Numbered from the stretch's first letter, positions 32,437-42,119 are shown. The stretch: 64,000 nt of DNA from Paraliobacillus zengyii (GCF_003268595.1 NZ_CP029797.1:579501-643500); one strand, 5' to 3'. Translations and numbers: made by a program. The notes: generated from the letters alone by a model not told the origin.

Positions 32437-33866
32437 TGAATTTCGAAACAGTAATTGGCCTTGAAGTCCATGTCGAATTAAAAACAGATTCAAAGATTTT
32501 TAGCCCTAGTTTTAATCATTTTGGTGCAGAAGCAAATGAAAACATTAATCCAATTGATTTGGGATATCCAGGTGTATTACCTGTATTAAATGAGCAAGCG
32601 GTAAATTATGCAATGAAAGCTTCTATGGCAATCAATTGTGATGTTGCGACCAATACAAAATTTGACCGTAAAAATTATTTTTACCCGGATAATCCGAAAG
32701 CCTACCAAATCTCTCAATTCGACCAGCCAATTGGAGAAAATGGTTGGATAGAAATTGAAGTGGAAGGTAAGAAAAAACGTATTGGCATAACGCGTCTTCA
32801 TTTAGAAGAAGATGCTGGAAAATTAACACATAATAATGACGGTTATTCACTTGTTGATTACAACAGACAAGGAACGCCATTAGTAGAGATTGTTTCAGAA
32901 CCGGATCTTCGTTCTCCAGCAGAAGCATATGCTTACCTTGAGAAAATAAAAAATATTATTCAATATACTGGCGTTTCAGATTGTAAAATGGAAGAAGGAT
33001 CACTTCGTTGTGATGCGAATATATCAATTCGACCAATTGGACAAGAAGAATTTGGTGTAAAAACAGAATTGAAAAACTTAAACTCTTTTTCTTTTGTTCA
33101 AAAAGGATTAGAATTTGAGGAAAAACGTCAACAGGAAGTATTGCTTGCTGGTGGAGAAATCCTGCAAGAAACGCGTCGTTATGATGAACAAACAAAAGAA
33201 ACAATCTTAATGCGTGTGAAGGAAGGATCAGATGATTACCGTTATTTCCCTGAACCAGACCTTGTACCACTTTATATTGATGATGCTTGGAAAGAGCGAA
33301 TTCGTGCCGAAATTCCAGAGTTACCAGATGCTAGAAGATTACGTTATATTGAAACATTAGAATTACCTGCATATGATGCAATGGTACTTACTAGCACAAA
33401 GGAAATGTCTGATTTCTTTGAGTCAACAATTGCTGCAGATGCTGATGTTAAACAAGCTTCCAATTGGATTATGGGCGAACTTTCCGCTTATATGAACAAA
33501 CAACAAAAAGCGTTACATGATTTAGCTTTAACACCAGAGAGTTTAGCGAAGATGATTAAGTTAATTGAAGATGGCACAATTTCTTCTAAAATCGCGAAAA
33601 AAGTATTTGCTGAACTTGTTGAAAATGGTGGAGAACCAGAAAAAATCGTCAAAGATAAGGGACTTGTTCAAATCTCAGATGAAGGGCAATTAACAGAGAT
33701 TATATCTGCATTGCTCGACAAGAATGAACAATCGATTATCGATTATAAAAATGGTAAAGATAAAGCAATTGGATTCTTGGTTGGACAAGTAATGAAAGAA
33801 ACAAAAGGACAAGCAAATCCGCCAATGGTAAACAAAATAATTTTAGCAGAAATTAAAAAACGATAA
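32436..33866 (+). CDS. gatB: GatB, amidotransferase subunit B
   Basis: The ATP-dependent kinase/transamidase subunit, 476 aa, with the conserved start [12 protein letters not shown], the metal-site region [24 protein letters not shown] and [13 protein letters not shown]. The C-terminal part from about residue 330 is the YqeY-like tRNA-binding tail. GGGAGGTGCTAAATA precedes it within gatA. It is followed by a weak terminator. Confidence 0.97.
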   Translation: MNFETVIGLEVHVELKTDSKIFSPSFNHFGAEANENINPIDLGYPGVLPVLNEQAVNYAMKASMAINCDVATNTKFDRKNYFYPDNPKAYQISQFDQPIGENGWIEIEVEGKKKRIGITRLHLEEDAGKLTHNNDGYSLVDYNRQGTPLVEIVSEPDLRSPAEAYAYLEKIKNIIQYTGVSDCKMEEGSLRCDANISIRPIGQEEFGVKTELKNLNSFSFVQKGLEFEEKRQQEVLLAGGEILQETRRYDEQTKETILMRVKEGSDDYRYFPEPDLVPLYIDDAWKERIRAEIPELPDARRLRYIETLELPAYDAMVLTSTKEMSDFFESTIAADADVKQASNWIMGELSAYMNKQQKALHDLALTPESLAKMIKLIEDGTISSKIAKKVFAELVENGGEPEKIVKDKGLVQISDEGQLTEIISALLDKNEQSIIDYKNGKDKAIGFLVGQVMKETKGQANPPMVNKIILAEIKKR

Positions 33867-33872
33867 AAATGG

Positions 33873-33913
33873 GAAGGCTACTTGCACAATTGTCTGTAGC
33901 CTTCTGTATGTTT
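33873..33913 (+). terminator. Probable terminator of gatCAB
   Basis: GAAGGCTAC pairs with GTAGCCTTC over a 14-nt loop. The following tract, TGTATGTTTAATTTT, is only moderately T-rich, so termination may be partial. Confidence 0.55.
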
Positions 33914-33999
33914 AATTTTAATAGCTGCTCTAGTTCTCTTAAATTGAAAAAAGACATTATTCTAAAGATAGATAGAGTAACATAAAAAGGGGGTTCATT

Positions 34000-34905
34000 A
34001 TGCAACGTGCCCGAATTATTTATAACCCAACTTCAGGACGAGAGGGTTTTAAAAAAGAGTTACCTGATGTGTTAAGAAGATTTGAAGAATCAGGTTATGA
34101 AACCTCTGTTCATGCAACCACAGGTGTAGGAGATGCGACAAAAGCAGCACGAATAGCTGTTGACAGGGCTTACGATGTGATTGTGGCAGCTGGTGGAGAT
34201 GGGACGATTAATGAAGTGATTAATGGAATGGCAGAGCAACCAAATCGACCAAAACTAGGTATTATTCCAGTTGGAACAACAAATGATTTCTGTCGAGCAC
34301 TTTCTATTCCAAGAAATATTCATAAAGCGGTGGATGTTATTCTAGAGAATCACTCCATTCCATTAGACATTGGACGTGTAAATGATCAATATTTCATGAA
34401 TATTGCTGGTGGTGGGAAATTAACTGAATTGTCTTATGATGTACCAAGTAAATTAAAGACGATGCTCGGTCAATTAGCTTACTATCTAAAAGGTATTGAA
34501 ATGCTGCCATCGCTAAGGCCTATTAAAGTACAAATAGAACATGATGGAAAGCTATTTGAAGATGAAATCATGCTCTTTTTGGTGGCTAATACAAATTCTG
34601 TTGGTGGATTTGAAAAACTAGCTCCATCTGCCAAAATGAATGATGGCTTGTTTGATCTACTAATATTACGCAAAACAAATTTAGCAGAATTTGTACGAAT
34701 TGCTTCTTTAGCATTACGTGGTGCTCATCTAGAAGATGACCGAATTTTTTACACACGTGCAAGTAAGATTAAGATAAATACCGAAGAACAAATGCAGTTA
34801 AATATTGATGGAGAATTCGGTGGTTTACTACCAGGAGAATTCACCAACTTATATCGACATATTGAATATTTTGTACCCGAGTCATTCATTAAAGAAGATA
34901 GCTAG
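34000..34905 (+). CDS. dgkB: Soluble diacylglycerol kinase
   Basis: A 301-aa cytosolic lipid kinase that returns diacylglycerol (from lipoteichoic acid synthesis) to phosphatidic acid. The catalytic-domain motifs are YNPTSGREGF, AAGGDGTINEVING and PVGTTNDFCRAL in the first 110 residues; a second domain includes NIAGGGKLTE and NSVGGFEKLAP. AAAGGGGG lies upstream of ATG. The order gatB-dgkB-rlmCD matches B. subtilis, where the gene was called yerQ. It ends in a terminator that overlaps its stop codon. Confidence 0.94.
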   Translation: MQRARIIYNPTSGREGFKKELPDVLRRFEESGYETSVHATTGVGDATKAARIAVDRAYDVIVAAGGDGTINEVINGMAEQPNRPKLGIIPVGTTNDFCRALSIPRNIHKAVDVILENHSIPLDIGRVNDQYFMNIAGGGKLTELSYDVPSKLKTMLGQLAYYLKGIEMLPSLRPIKVQIEHDGKLFEDEIMLFLVANTNSVGGFEKLAPSAKMNDGLFDLLILRKTNLAEFVRIASLALRGAHLEDDRIFYTRASKIKINTEEQMQLNIDGEFGGLLPGEFTNLYRHIEYFVPESFIKEDS

Positions 34906-34932
34906 TAGTAGCAGATCTTCTTTCTTTTTTTT
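34891..34932 (+). terminator. Terminator of dgkB
   Basis: AAAGAAGAT pairs with ATCTTCTTT across 15 nt, followed by an eight-T run; the dgkB stop codon lies in the loop. Confidence 0.75.
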
Positions 34933-35089
34933 GCAGACTATACTATTATTCGTCATAATAGCTTATTTCCCAGGAAATATTGCAAAACGCCGTCGATAAT
35001 GACCTCTTGAAGTACAACTCCATTTCTTAAAATGACTAACTTATGATAAACTTTGACCACAGTAGATAAATAAAGGACGATGATATAAA

Positions 35090-36472
35090 TTGGAAAAGCA
35101 ACAAGTCCCAGTGAAAAAAAATGAAGAAATTACTCTTCACTTCGAAGACATCACGCATGAAGGAAATGGTGTAGGTAAGATCAATGGTTATCCATTGTTT
35201 GTTCCATATGCATTACCAGATGAAACAGCAAAAGTTAAAGTAATTAAAGTTAAAAAAAACTTCGCAATAGGTAAGTTAATTGAATTAGAAAAAACAAGCA
35301 GTGAACGAGTTGAACCTCCTTGTAATGTTTACTTTCAATGTGGAGGCTGTCAGCTCCAACATATGAGTTACACGATGCAAGTCGATATGAAACGAAATCA
35401 AGTAAATAACTCCTTGAAAAAAGTCGGACATATCCAAGATGTTATTGTGCATCCAACAATTGGTATGGTTGACCCATGGCGCTATCGTAATAAGGTTCAA
35501 ATCCCAGTTGCAGAGAAAAATGGCGGATTGATTACTGGTTTTTATCGTAAAAAAAGCCACGAAATTATTGACGAGATGGATCGCTGCATTATTACCTCAG
35601 AAGTAAATGACCGCATGGTAGAAGCAGTACGAAGCATTGCTGATCGACATGGTATTTCTGCTTATGACGAGAAATCGCATCGTGGAATTTTACGTCATAT
35701 TATGGTTCGTACAGGTGAAGCAACGAACGAAACAATGATTGTAATCGTGACAAGAACGGCAGAGCTACCGCATAAAAAGGAATTAATTAAGGAGTTACAT
35801 GAGACATATCCACATGTTAAATCTATCATCCACAATATTAACAAAGAACGAACAAATGTCATTCTAGGAAAAGAATCAAAATTATTGTGGGGCGAAGCAT
35901 ATATTTATGACAAAATTGGTGATATTAAATTTGCTATTTCCGGTAAGTCATTTTACCAGGTAAACCCTACACAAACTAAAAAGTTGTATGACAAAGCATT
36001 AGAATATGCTAATTTAACTGGTGGCGAAACAGTAATAGATGCCTATTGTGGTATAGGTACTATTTCGTTATTCCTTGCACAAAAAGCAAAAAAAGTTTAT
36101 GGCGTTGAAATTGTACCAGAAGCAATTGAAGATGCAAAAAACAATGCGAAGCTAAACCAAATGGACAACGTAGAGTTTGTTGTTGGACAAGCTGAAAAGA
36201 TTATGCCCTGGTGGACAGCACAAGGGTTAAAACCGGATGTTATTGTGGTCGATCCCCCAAGAAAAGGGTGCGAAGAAGCATTATTAGAAGCAATGACTAC
36301 AATGCAACCAAAGCGTATTGTCTACGTATCCTGTAATCCATCAACATTGGCACGTGACCTCCGTATTCTAGAAGATGGTGGATATCAAACAAAACAAATA
36401 CAGCCCGTTGATATGTTCCCACAAACAATGCATGTAGAGGCAGTTGCGTTGCTCGAATTAAAATTGTTGTGA
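35090..36472 (+). CDS. rlmCD: 23S rRNA (uracil-C5)-methyltransferase
   Basis: TrmA-family RNA methyltransferase, 460 aa. In B. subtilis the gene at this place methylates U747 and U1939 of 23S rRNA. A TRAM domain (about residues 10-70, EDITHEGNGVGKINGYPLF) is followed by the Fe-S cysteines in FQCGGCQLQH, the SAM-binding DAYCGIGTISLFLA (near residue 320), the catalytic SCNPSTLARDL (near 425) and the final Glu in MHVEAVALLE. The start is TTG 35090; no ATG fits. Its stop codon TGA coincides with the first bases of an IS-end-like repeat. Confidence 0.93.
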   Translation: MEKQQVPVKKNEEITLHFEDITHEGNGVGKINGYPLFVPYALPDETAKVKVIKVKKNFAIGKLIELEKTSSERVEPPCNVYFQCGGCQLQHMSYTMQVDMKRNQVNNSLKKVGHIQDVIVHPTIGMVDPWRYRNKVQIPVAEKNGGLITGFYRKKSHEIIDEMDRCIITSEVNDRMVEAVRSIADRHGISAYDEKSHRGILRHIMVRTGEATNETMIVIVTRTAELPHKKELIKELHETYPHVKSIIHNINKERTNVILGKESKLLWGEAYIYDKIGDIKFAISGKSFYQVNPTQTKKLYDKALEYANLTGGETVIDAYCGIGTISLFLAQKAKKVYGVEIVPEAIEDAKNNAKLNQMDNVEFVVGQAEKIMPWWTAQGLKPDVIVVDPPRKGCEEALLEAMTTMQPKRIVYVSCNPSTLARDLRILEDGGYQTKQIQPVDMFPQTMHVEAVALLELKLL

Positions 36473-36530
36473 AGTTAAAATAGAAATTACTCAGTAAAAA
36501 TAAATATTTCCGAATTCAGGGTGTTTTTCA
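36468..36530 (+). repeat. IS-end-like repeat, copy A
   Basis: It begins TGTGAAGTTAAAATAGAAA and ends TTTCCGAATTCAGGGTGTTTTTC, with an internal deletion relative to copies B (37990) and C (38331). The first bases include the stop codon of rlmCD. Such GTTAAAATA...TTTCCGA blocks look like the repeated ends of IS21-type insertion sequences; no transposase remains here. Confidence 0.6.
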
Positions 36531-36594
36531 GGCCGGTATTTTCCTGATTTTGACGATCTTTTGTTTTAAGACCAGTAAGTATAATTAACAGTAG

Positions 36595-36627
36595 AACTCT
36601 ACTCATCTAATGAGTGGAGTTTTTTTA
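36595..36627 (+). terminator. Probable terminator downstream of rlmCD
   Basis: AACTCTACTCAT pairs with TGAGTGGAGTT around CTAA, followed by seven T residues. Confidence 0.8.
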
Positions 36628-36875
36628 TTAAGTTAGATACAAATGAATTGGTTTAATGTAGTATTTTGAATTTTATTTACATAAATATTACAGTAAATTA
36701 AAAATATTGGTATTACTGCATGCTATAATTAACTCTCACAGACAACTAAATACGCTTATCCAAGTGATTTGAATCATAAATAAAACTACTTTTTGAAATT
36801 CGATGCCCCTAGCAATTTTGACGGATACGTACAAAGATAAGGAAACGGTTTTTCATAATTAGAATTAATGTTTAA
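36628..36875. other. AT-rich intergenic region
   Basis: Between the terminator and the palindrome before the TraX-like gene I see no gene, RNA or repeat; the sequence is AT-rich with no open frame of note. Confidence 0.5.
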
Positions 36876-36911
36876 CATAAATAAAACGCCGATATCGGCG
36901 TTTTATTTATG
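36876..36911. repeat. 36-bp perfect palindrome
   Basis: CATAAATAAAACGCCGAT followed by its exact complement. The A and T tracts on either side of the GC core make it a loop-poor bidirectional terminator-like hairpin, or possibly an operator. It lies 28 bp before the TraX-like gene. Confidence 0.8.
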
Positions 36912-36939
36912 ATTTGACAAGGTTTAAAGGAGTATAATA

Positions 36940-37755
36940 ATGACTAATACTAAATTAAAAATCATAGCACTTATTGCCATGCTTATCGACCATATCGGTT
37001 ACTTTATCCCTGATACTCCGGAATGGTTTCGGTGGATAGGGAGAATCGCTGCTCCTGTTTTTGTTTATTGCATTGTGGTGGGTTATAAAAATACCTCGAA
37101 CAAGAGAAAGTACCTTATACGTTTATATCTTTTTAATGTAGGTATGGCTTTAGTTAACTTACTTATAAATATGAACAGTTACACACTCGTTAGAACGGGT
37201 GCAATTCCAGTTAATGATTATTATATTACGAATAATATTTTTTCTCTATTTTTCTTCATCGTATTTTTACTACTCTTATTAGAAAACAGGAAGATAAAAT
37301 CTTTCTTTTTGCTTATTGCATGGCAACCCATCTCTAGTGTTTTATTCTACCTTATAATTGAGAAGTACAAACTGTTTGTTCCGGCCGGCGTAGATTCAAC
37401 ATACCATTTTCTTGGATCAGTATTAGGGAACGTTTTATTAATGGAAGGGAGTATCCTCTTTGTTATATTAGGTGTGATATTTTACTTTGCAGATGGTGAT
37501 AAAATAAAGGATGCAGTTGGTTATATTTTGTTTTGTGTCGTTATTTTTTTAGTTATTCAAAAAGTAGAACTTATGAGGGTAGCGATCTTAAGTCTATTAG
37601 TTCCGTTTGGAGACGACCAGTGGATGATGATTTTTGCATTGCCATTAATATTACTGTATAACGGTAAAAGGGGAATTGGATTGAAATACTTTTTTTACAT
37701 CTTCTACCCTGTGCATATTGTTATACTTTTCTTCGTTGGATTGTGGCTAAGATAG
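36940..37755 (+). CDS. TraX-family membrane protein
   Basis: A 271-aa integral membrane protein with about eight or nine hydrophobic segments. The N-terminus LKIIALIAMLIDHIGYF, then WFRWIGRIAAPVFVYCIVVG, and the C-terminal KYFFYIFYPVHIVILFF match the TraX acyltransferase-like family named after the F-pilin acetylase. In Bacillota such proteins are not tied to conjugation and their substrate is unknown. AAAGGAG precedes ATG. It stands alone between IS-derived debris, which hints at acquisition. Confidence 0.85.
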   Translation: MTNTKLKIIALIAMLIDHIGYFIPDTPEWFRWIGRIAAPVFVYCIVVGYKNTSNKRKYLIRLYLFNVGMALVNLLINMNSYTLVRTGAIPVNDYYITNNIFSLFFFIVFLLLLLENRKIKSFFLLIAWQPISSVLFYLIIEKYKLFVPAGVDSTYHFLGSVLGNVLLMEGSILFVILGVIFYFADGDKIKDAVGYILFCVVIFLVIQKVELMRVAILSLLVPFGDDQWMMIFALPLILLYNGKRGIGLKYFFYIFYPVHIVILFFVGLWLR

Positions 37756-37797
37756 GTGAAAGTCGAGGTAGGAATTGGAGAATAGTAAAGATCAACG

Positions 37798-37831
37798 AAA
37801 CTCTGCTTAACTTTGGTAGAGTTTTTTGTTT
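37798..37831 (+). terminator. Probable terminator of the TraX-like gene
   Basis: AAACTCT pairs with AGAGTTT over about 13 nt, followed by TTTTGTTTTATT. Confidence 0.6.
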
Positions 37832-37989
37832 TATTGGTTTTGATTTAATAAATTTCCATCTTCTCTTTAAAAAGTTCATATGTAAATAGGATTGTAAATG
37901 GTAACTTAAAAAGAGCTACTAAGACAATTGAGAATTAGCTACTTTTCCATTTATCTTCTCTCTTCTCTCTAAAACTCTTCTATCTACTA

Positions 37990-38088
37990 TGTGAAGTTAA
38001 AATAGTAATTTCTCAGCCAAAATAAACATTTCCGATGCAGACCCCGATTTCGTGAAAATAAACTTTTCCGAATTCAGGGTCTTTTTTC
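37990..38088 (+). repeat. IS-end-like repeat, copy B
   Basis: It begins TGTGAAGTTAAAATAG and carries two internal AAAATAAAC.TTTCCGA blocks around GACCCCGATTTCGTG, ending TTCAGGGTCTTTTTT. It is about 85-90% alike to copy C (38331) by eye. Confidence 0.7.
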
Positions 38089-38129
38089 TATTATCCCTTG
38101 TCCTGTCAGTCTTTTCCCGATTATCTCTT

Positions 38130-38272
38130 CCTTCTTTTCTCGGAGAACTTTATTTCAACTGACGAAAAAAGGTGAAAAAACAGGCGAAAAAGCGGCGAAA
38201 AACGGTCATTTTTGAAACGAAAAAGGGTGGAAATAGGGGTTCTGTCGGAAAACTTTATTTTAACTGTAACGG
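38130..38272 (-). repeat. Opposite-facing IS-end-like blocks
   Basis: Two blocks, TCGGAGAACTTTATTTCAACTGA (about 38139) and GTCGGAAAACTTTATTTTAACTGT (about 38246), are reverse-oriented relatives of the GTTAAAATA...TTTCCGA blocks in copies B and C. Between them lies purine-rich sequence with GGCGAAAAA repeats and no gene. Together with copy B this could be the two ends of one element that lost its body. Confidence 0.5.
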
Positions 38273-38330
38273 TGGAATGCGGGTTTGAGGGGGGGGATTT
38301 CGGAGGTGTTTAATATTTTGGTACAAAAAT

Positions 38331-38429
38331 TGTGAAGTTAAAATAGAAACCACCCAGTAAAAATAAACATTTCCGATTAAGACCCCGATTTCGTGAAAAT
38401 AAACATTTCCGAATTCAGGGTCTTTTTCA
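38331..38429 (+). repeat. IS-end-like repeat, copy C
   Basis: Same structure as copy B: TGTGAAGTTAAAATAGAAA, two AAAATAAACATTTCCGA blocks and the tail TTCAGGGTCTTTTTC. No transposase gene is nearby. Confidence 0.7.
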
Positions 38430-38548
38430 TGCGAATCCCTTGTCTTTATTCGGTTGTCTCTTGTTTCCATTACGCACAATAATAACTTATGAAATCTCCA
38501 TTATTTATACAAAAAAGTGAGTAAGGATTAAATGGTATTGTTAATAAG

Positions 38549-39700
38549 TTATTTATACTGAAAAACTTTACTGAAAATTATTTGGAAATAGAGAAGAATT
38601 AAAATACTTAGAATAGTAAAAGTTAACCAAACTAAAGCAGGTTGAAAACTGTAAAGTAACCAACCACCCATTATACTGCCAAATGATCTACCAATTCCAT
38701 CTGATAATTTACTAATGCCAAAATAAAGTCCCATATTTCCAGATTTATCGGAAAAATTTGCAATAGACATTTCCATGATAGGTAACAGAAAGATTTCACC
38801 GATTGTAAATAAGATTATGCTAACAAGTAACATAGTGAAGGTATGCCATAAAGTTAATATAACAAATGCTAAAATAATCAGTGAAACACCAACATTAATG
38901 AAGAGTTTGGGTTTAGCATATTTACTTATTAATAAACCAACAAAGTATTGTAATGCTAAGCCTGTAATTCCATTAATAAGAAACAGTAATTGTATTTGGT
39001 CTGTATATGTTTTTGCGTATTCGGGCATTGTTACAAATAATTGCGCAAATAAAATATAAAACATAAGCATAAAGATCATTAGTTGTAAAAAGCCTTTGTT
39101 GTAGAACGCTTCTTTGAAATGCTGAAGAGACAATCTATTAGAATTATAAACTTTCTTGGGGTTAACAACAAAAGCAATCAATAAGAATGCTCCAAATAGA
39201 TAAACGGAACCGGCAGAAATAAAAATAAAGTTATAGTTTCCATTTAATATTACAATACCTGCAATAATAGGGCCTAAAAGTAAGCCAGCATTTGTAGCGC
39301 TTGCTCTGATAGAGGAAACTTTTGCTCTATCTGTATGTTTTGAACTTTTCATTAGAAGAGATTGTAAAGAAGGACCTGAAAATCCTCCGCCTAATCCTGC
39401 TAAGGAAGAAAAGATTAACAATGATATGTAATTAGAAACGCAGCCTACTCCTATAAAACCAAAACCTCTAATCAGTTCTCCTAAAATAGATATTCGTTTA
39501 TATCCATAATAATCCCCTAGTGGGCCAAGTAACACTGGTGTTATTTTTTGAGTGAAGATATAAGTGGCTGTTAACGTGCTGGCCTGGGTCAGCGTAATAT
39601 TATGGATATTTGTAAGTAAAGGAAATAAAGGCATCGCAGTGTATCCACCGGTCGAAAGAATAAAAATTAGAAATGCAAGTATATAAGTTTGTTTAGTCAC
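38549..39700 (-). CDS. MFS transporter
   Basis: A 383-aa major facilitator with about twelve membrane spans. The loop 2-3 signature reads GPLGDYYGYKRIS, as in drug/metabolite exporters. The start is GTG 39700 with GAGGAGTGATTAT upstream on the minus strand. It is divergent from a LysR gene 104 bp away, a common arrangement in which the regulator controls the transporter. The substrate cannot be predicted. Confidence 0.88.
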   Translation of the reverse strand: MTKQTYILAFLIFILSTGGYTAMPLFPLLTNIHNITLTQASTLTATYIFTQKITPVLLGPLGDYYGYKRISILGELIRGFGFIGVGCVSNYISLLIFSSLAGLGGGFSGPSLQSLLMKSSKHTDRAKVSSIRASATNAGLLLGPIIAGIVILNGNYNFIFISAGSVYLFGAFLLIAFVVNPKKVYNSNRLSLQHFKEAFYNKGFLQLMIFMLMFYILFAQLFVTMPEYAKTYTDQIQLLFLINGITGLALQYFVGLLISKYAKPKLFINVGVSLIILAFVILTLWHTFTMLLVSIILFTIGEIFLLPIMEMSIANFSDKSGNMGLYFGISKLSDGIGRSFGSIMGGWLLYSFQPALVWLTFTILSILILLYFQIIFSKVFQYK

Positions 39701-39804
39701 ATAATCACTCCTCTATTACATAGTAATGGAGTATAATTGATTATAGAAACGAATTATTTTAATAGAATTAATCGAAAATATTAATTAATAGTGGGTGATG
39801 GCGA

Positions 39805-40677
39805 GTGGACTTTGAACAGTTAAGAACATATGTATCTCTTACAAACAGCAAGAATTTCACAAGAACAGCAGATGAAATGAATGTTGTTCAATCTACTGTT
39901 ACAGCAAGGATAAAATTACTTGAAGAAGAAGTTGGGAAAAAGCTATTCATAAGGAAAACTCGAAATTTGGAGCTTACGGATGCAGGTAAGACATTTCTAT
40001 CCTATGCTAAACAAACGTTAGAGATAATGAATGAAGCTATTAAAGCGACGAGGATAAAGTCCAATTATAATAGTAGCTTAGTAATAGGCGGCTTGAATTC
40101 TCTCTGGGATACACCTATTTTTGACCATATTAACAATTATCAATCTATTTATTCCAACACTGCAATAAGACTTATAACTGGTCATTCAAAGGATATTATT
40201 GAGAAGATCCAATACGGTTTAATAGATGTTGGATTTGTGTATAATCCACCTTATTCTTCGTTTTTTAACGTCTATAATATTAGAGAAGAATCAATATCGC
40301 TGGTTGGTTCAACAAAATTAGTTGCAAAATTAAATACATTAACATCAGACTTTGTAAGTGATATTCCGTTTATTCATTATAATTGGGGATCAGATTTTTC
40401 TGAATGGTTTGAAGAAGAAATAGGAAGAAATGAAACAATGCGTTACAGAGTTGATCATACAGGGGTCGCCTTACGACTTATATTAAAGGGTGAAGGTATT
40501 GGATTTATGTTGAATAGTATTATTGATAAGTATGAGAAAGAAGGTTTGATTTCTTCTGTGTTATATAAACCCAAAATAGAAATACCAAAGCGGAAAATAT
40601 ATATGATCTGTTCCAAAAAGAAAAAAGAAAAGGTGAATGTATTCTGGCAAAATATGATAGATGAAAATAGTGATTAG
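39805..40677 (+). CDS. LysR-family transcriptional regulator
   Basis: A 290-aa regulator. The winged helix-turn-helix covers about residues 3-62 (FEQLRTYVSLTNSKNFTRTA, then QSTVTARIKLLEEEVGKKLF), followed by a linker helix and a two-lobed effector domain. The start is GTG 39805 with GGGTGATGG upstream. It probably regulates the divergent MFS gene and itself; the inducer is unknown. Confidence 0.9.
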   Translation: MDFEQLRTYVSLTNSKNFTRTADEMNVVQSTVTARIKLLEEEVGKKLFIRKTRNLELTDAGKTFLSYAKQTLEIMNEAIKATRIKSNYNSSLVIGGLNSLWDTPIFDHINNYQSIYSNTAIRLITGHSKDIIEKIQYGLIDVGFVYNPPYSSFFNVYNIREESISLVGSTKLVAKLNTLTSDFVSDIPFIHYNWGSDFSEWFEEEIGRNETMRYRVDHTGVALRLILKGEGIGFMLNSIIDKYEKEGLISSVLYKPKIEIPKRKIYMICSKKKKEKVNVFWQNMIDENSD

Positions 40678-40763
40678 AATTATTAGATTAGTTTATGGAT
40701 CAGTTACACTCTATGGGCCAATTTAGTGTAACCGATTCAATTTACTATTAATCCATTTATAAT

Positions 40764-41609
40764 TTATATTAAAATGCTAAATGGTGATTTAAGCAAATTA
40801 TTTATTTTTAGAGTGTTTAATGAAGTATCCAATAGTATATATGGGTTTTCATTTGAATTTATCGTGGATGGTTTTATAACAGCTTCATCATAACCGAGCC
40901 TTCTTAGACGCCTTTTATAAAACGTAAAGTAACTTTCTTTTTGCAATGGTCCTACATGTAAAATTCCGTTAAAATCTATATTAGAAAGTTCTAATATGAC
41001 TTTTGAAAGGTCCTCAATGTTTACAAATGTTCGATACATATTTGTGGCTGCATGAAAGAACCCTTTTTCCTCGACTTCCTTGATTACTTTTTGGGTTCGC
41101 TCTTCAATATTTTGATTTAAATCCTTTCCATAAAGAGGACCTGTACGAATAATCATGTACTTTGGATGGTTATTTTGACCCTTCTTTTCACCTAATATTT
41201 TTGAATTGATGTAAGTAGCTAAAGGCGCCTCTTCAGCTATTGGAATTGGATTATCAGATTCTTTATATCCCCCTGTTCCTCCTGCAAAAACACCATCAGT
41301 AGAAATGAAAATAAGTTTTGTTTGTGAACTTATTGCCAAAATAAGGTTTGATAGGCCAAATTTTATTAGCACATCTTCTTCGTTCATACTTAATAATGAC
41401 CATACAACTACATCTGGAAGAAATTCTTGGATAATTTGTTCTACAGCATCTTCATCTGTTATGTCCAATTGAGTTATATTCGCTTTTTCATTCATATGTC
41501 TTGAAGTGCCTAGTACGGTATGATTTAAACTTTCTGCTAAACCAAATAAAGTTGATCCTAGAAATCCAGTTGCACCTAATATTAAAATTCTCAAATCTAA
41601 TTCCCCCAT
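40764..41609 (-). CDS. RmlD-like NAD(P)-dependent sugar-nucleotide reductase/SDR
   Basis: An extended short-chain dehydrogenase of 281 aa, closest in pattern to dTDP-4-dehydrorhamnose reductase. The nucleotide motif is ILGATGFLG, STDGVF marks the beta-strand of the active-site Ser/Thr, and YINSK gives the catalytic Tyr-x3-Lys. The rest of a dTDP-rhamnose pathway is not in the window, so the actual substrate is open. It lies 57 bp downstream of, and in the same direction as, the HIT gene and could be co-transcribed with it. Confidence 0.8.
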   Translation of the reverse strand: MGELDLRILILGATGFLGSTLFGLAESLNHTVLGTSRHMNEKANITQLDITDEDAVEQIIQEFLPDVVVWSLLSMNEEDVLIKFGLSNLILAISSQTKLIFISTDGVFAGGTGGYKESDNPIPIAEEAPLATYINSKILGEKKGQNNHPKYMIIRTGPLYGKDLNQNIEERTQKVIKEVEEKGFFHAATNMYRTFVNIEDLSKVILELSNIDFNGILHVGPLQKESYFTFYKRRLRRLGYDEAVIKPSTINSNENPYILLDTSLNTLKINNLLKSPFSILI

Positions 41610-41666
41610 TATACTATTTTGGTCAATTACTGTTTATTGAGATAGTTTAAGTAAAATATATCTCAT

Positions 41667-42119
41667 TCACAGTACAAGGTTATCCAGCTCACTCAATAAA
41701 ACGGATTTTAATCTTTCTAGTTCTTTGTCATTGGGTTTTATATTTTCAGCATACATTTGATCTCTAGGTGTCCACCAAACGGGGTGAGTTGGATTTGACT
41801 CTGTTTCGCTTCTAGTGAAAATGTGCCAATGCATATGAGGATCACTATTACCTAAAAGCTCATAATTTAATTTTAGTGGTTTAAAAGCTCTATGTACTGC
41901 TTCTGATACTCTGCTCATTTCTAAAAGAAACTTTTCTTTAAAGTCGTTATTTAATTCATGTAGTTCACTTCGATGCTCTTTACAAAGGAACAGTGTATAA
42001 CCCTTGAAATATTGATGATCACCAATAACAACATATCCTGTCTCAAGCTCTTTAACAAAATATTTATTTGTGCCTTTTTTAATCATCTTAATCCTAGTGC
42101 AAATTAAACAATCTTCCAT
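41667..42119 (-). CDS. HIT-family hydrolase/transferase
   Basis: A histidine-triad protein of 150 aa. The triad reads HMHWHIF near residue 100, and CLICTRI at the N-terminus gives a possible metal-binding pair. HIT proteins act on nucleotide-phosphoryl or nucleotide-sugar bonds. I start at 42119 because GGAGGAAC lies 7 nt upstream; the frame stays open to 42197, but that extension has no ribosome site and is not family-like. The C-terminal tail with PVWWTPRD is unusual for short Hint proteins. Confidence 0.82.
   Translation of the reverse strand: MEDCLICTRIKMIKKGTNKYFVKELETGYVVIGDHQYFKGYTLFLCKEHRSELHELNNDFKEKFLLEMSRVSEAVHRAFKPLKLNYELLGNSDPHMHWHIFTRSETESNPTHPVWWTPRDQMYAENIKPNDKELERLKSVLLSELDNLVL

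Noticed and set aside
38255..38479. 74-aa minus-strand open frame
   Set aside because: Covers IS-end repeat copy C; low complexity and no start signal.
40764..41609. rmlD of a rhamnose pathway
   Set aside because: Motifs fit the RmlD branch of SDR enzymes, but rmlA, rmlB and rmlC are absent nearby, so the specific symbol was not assigned.
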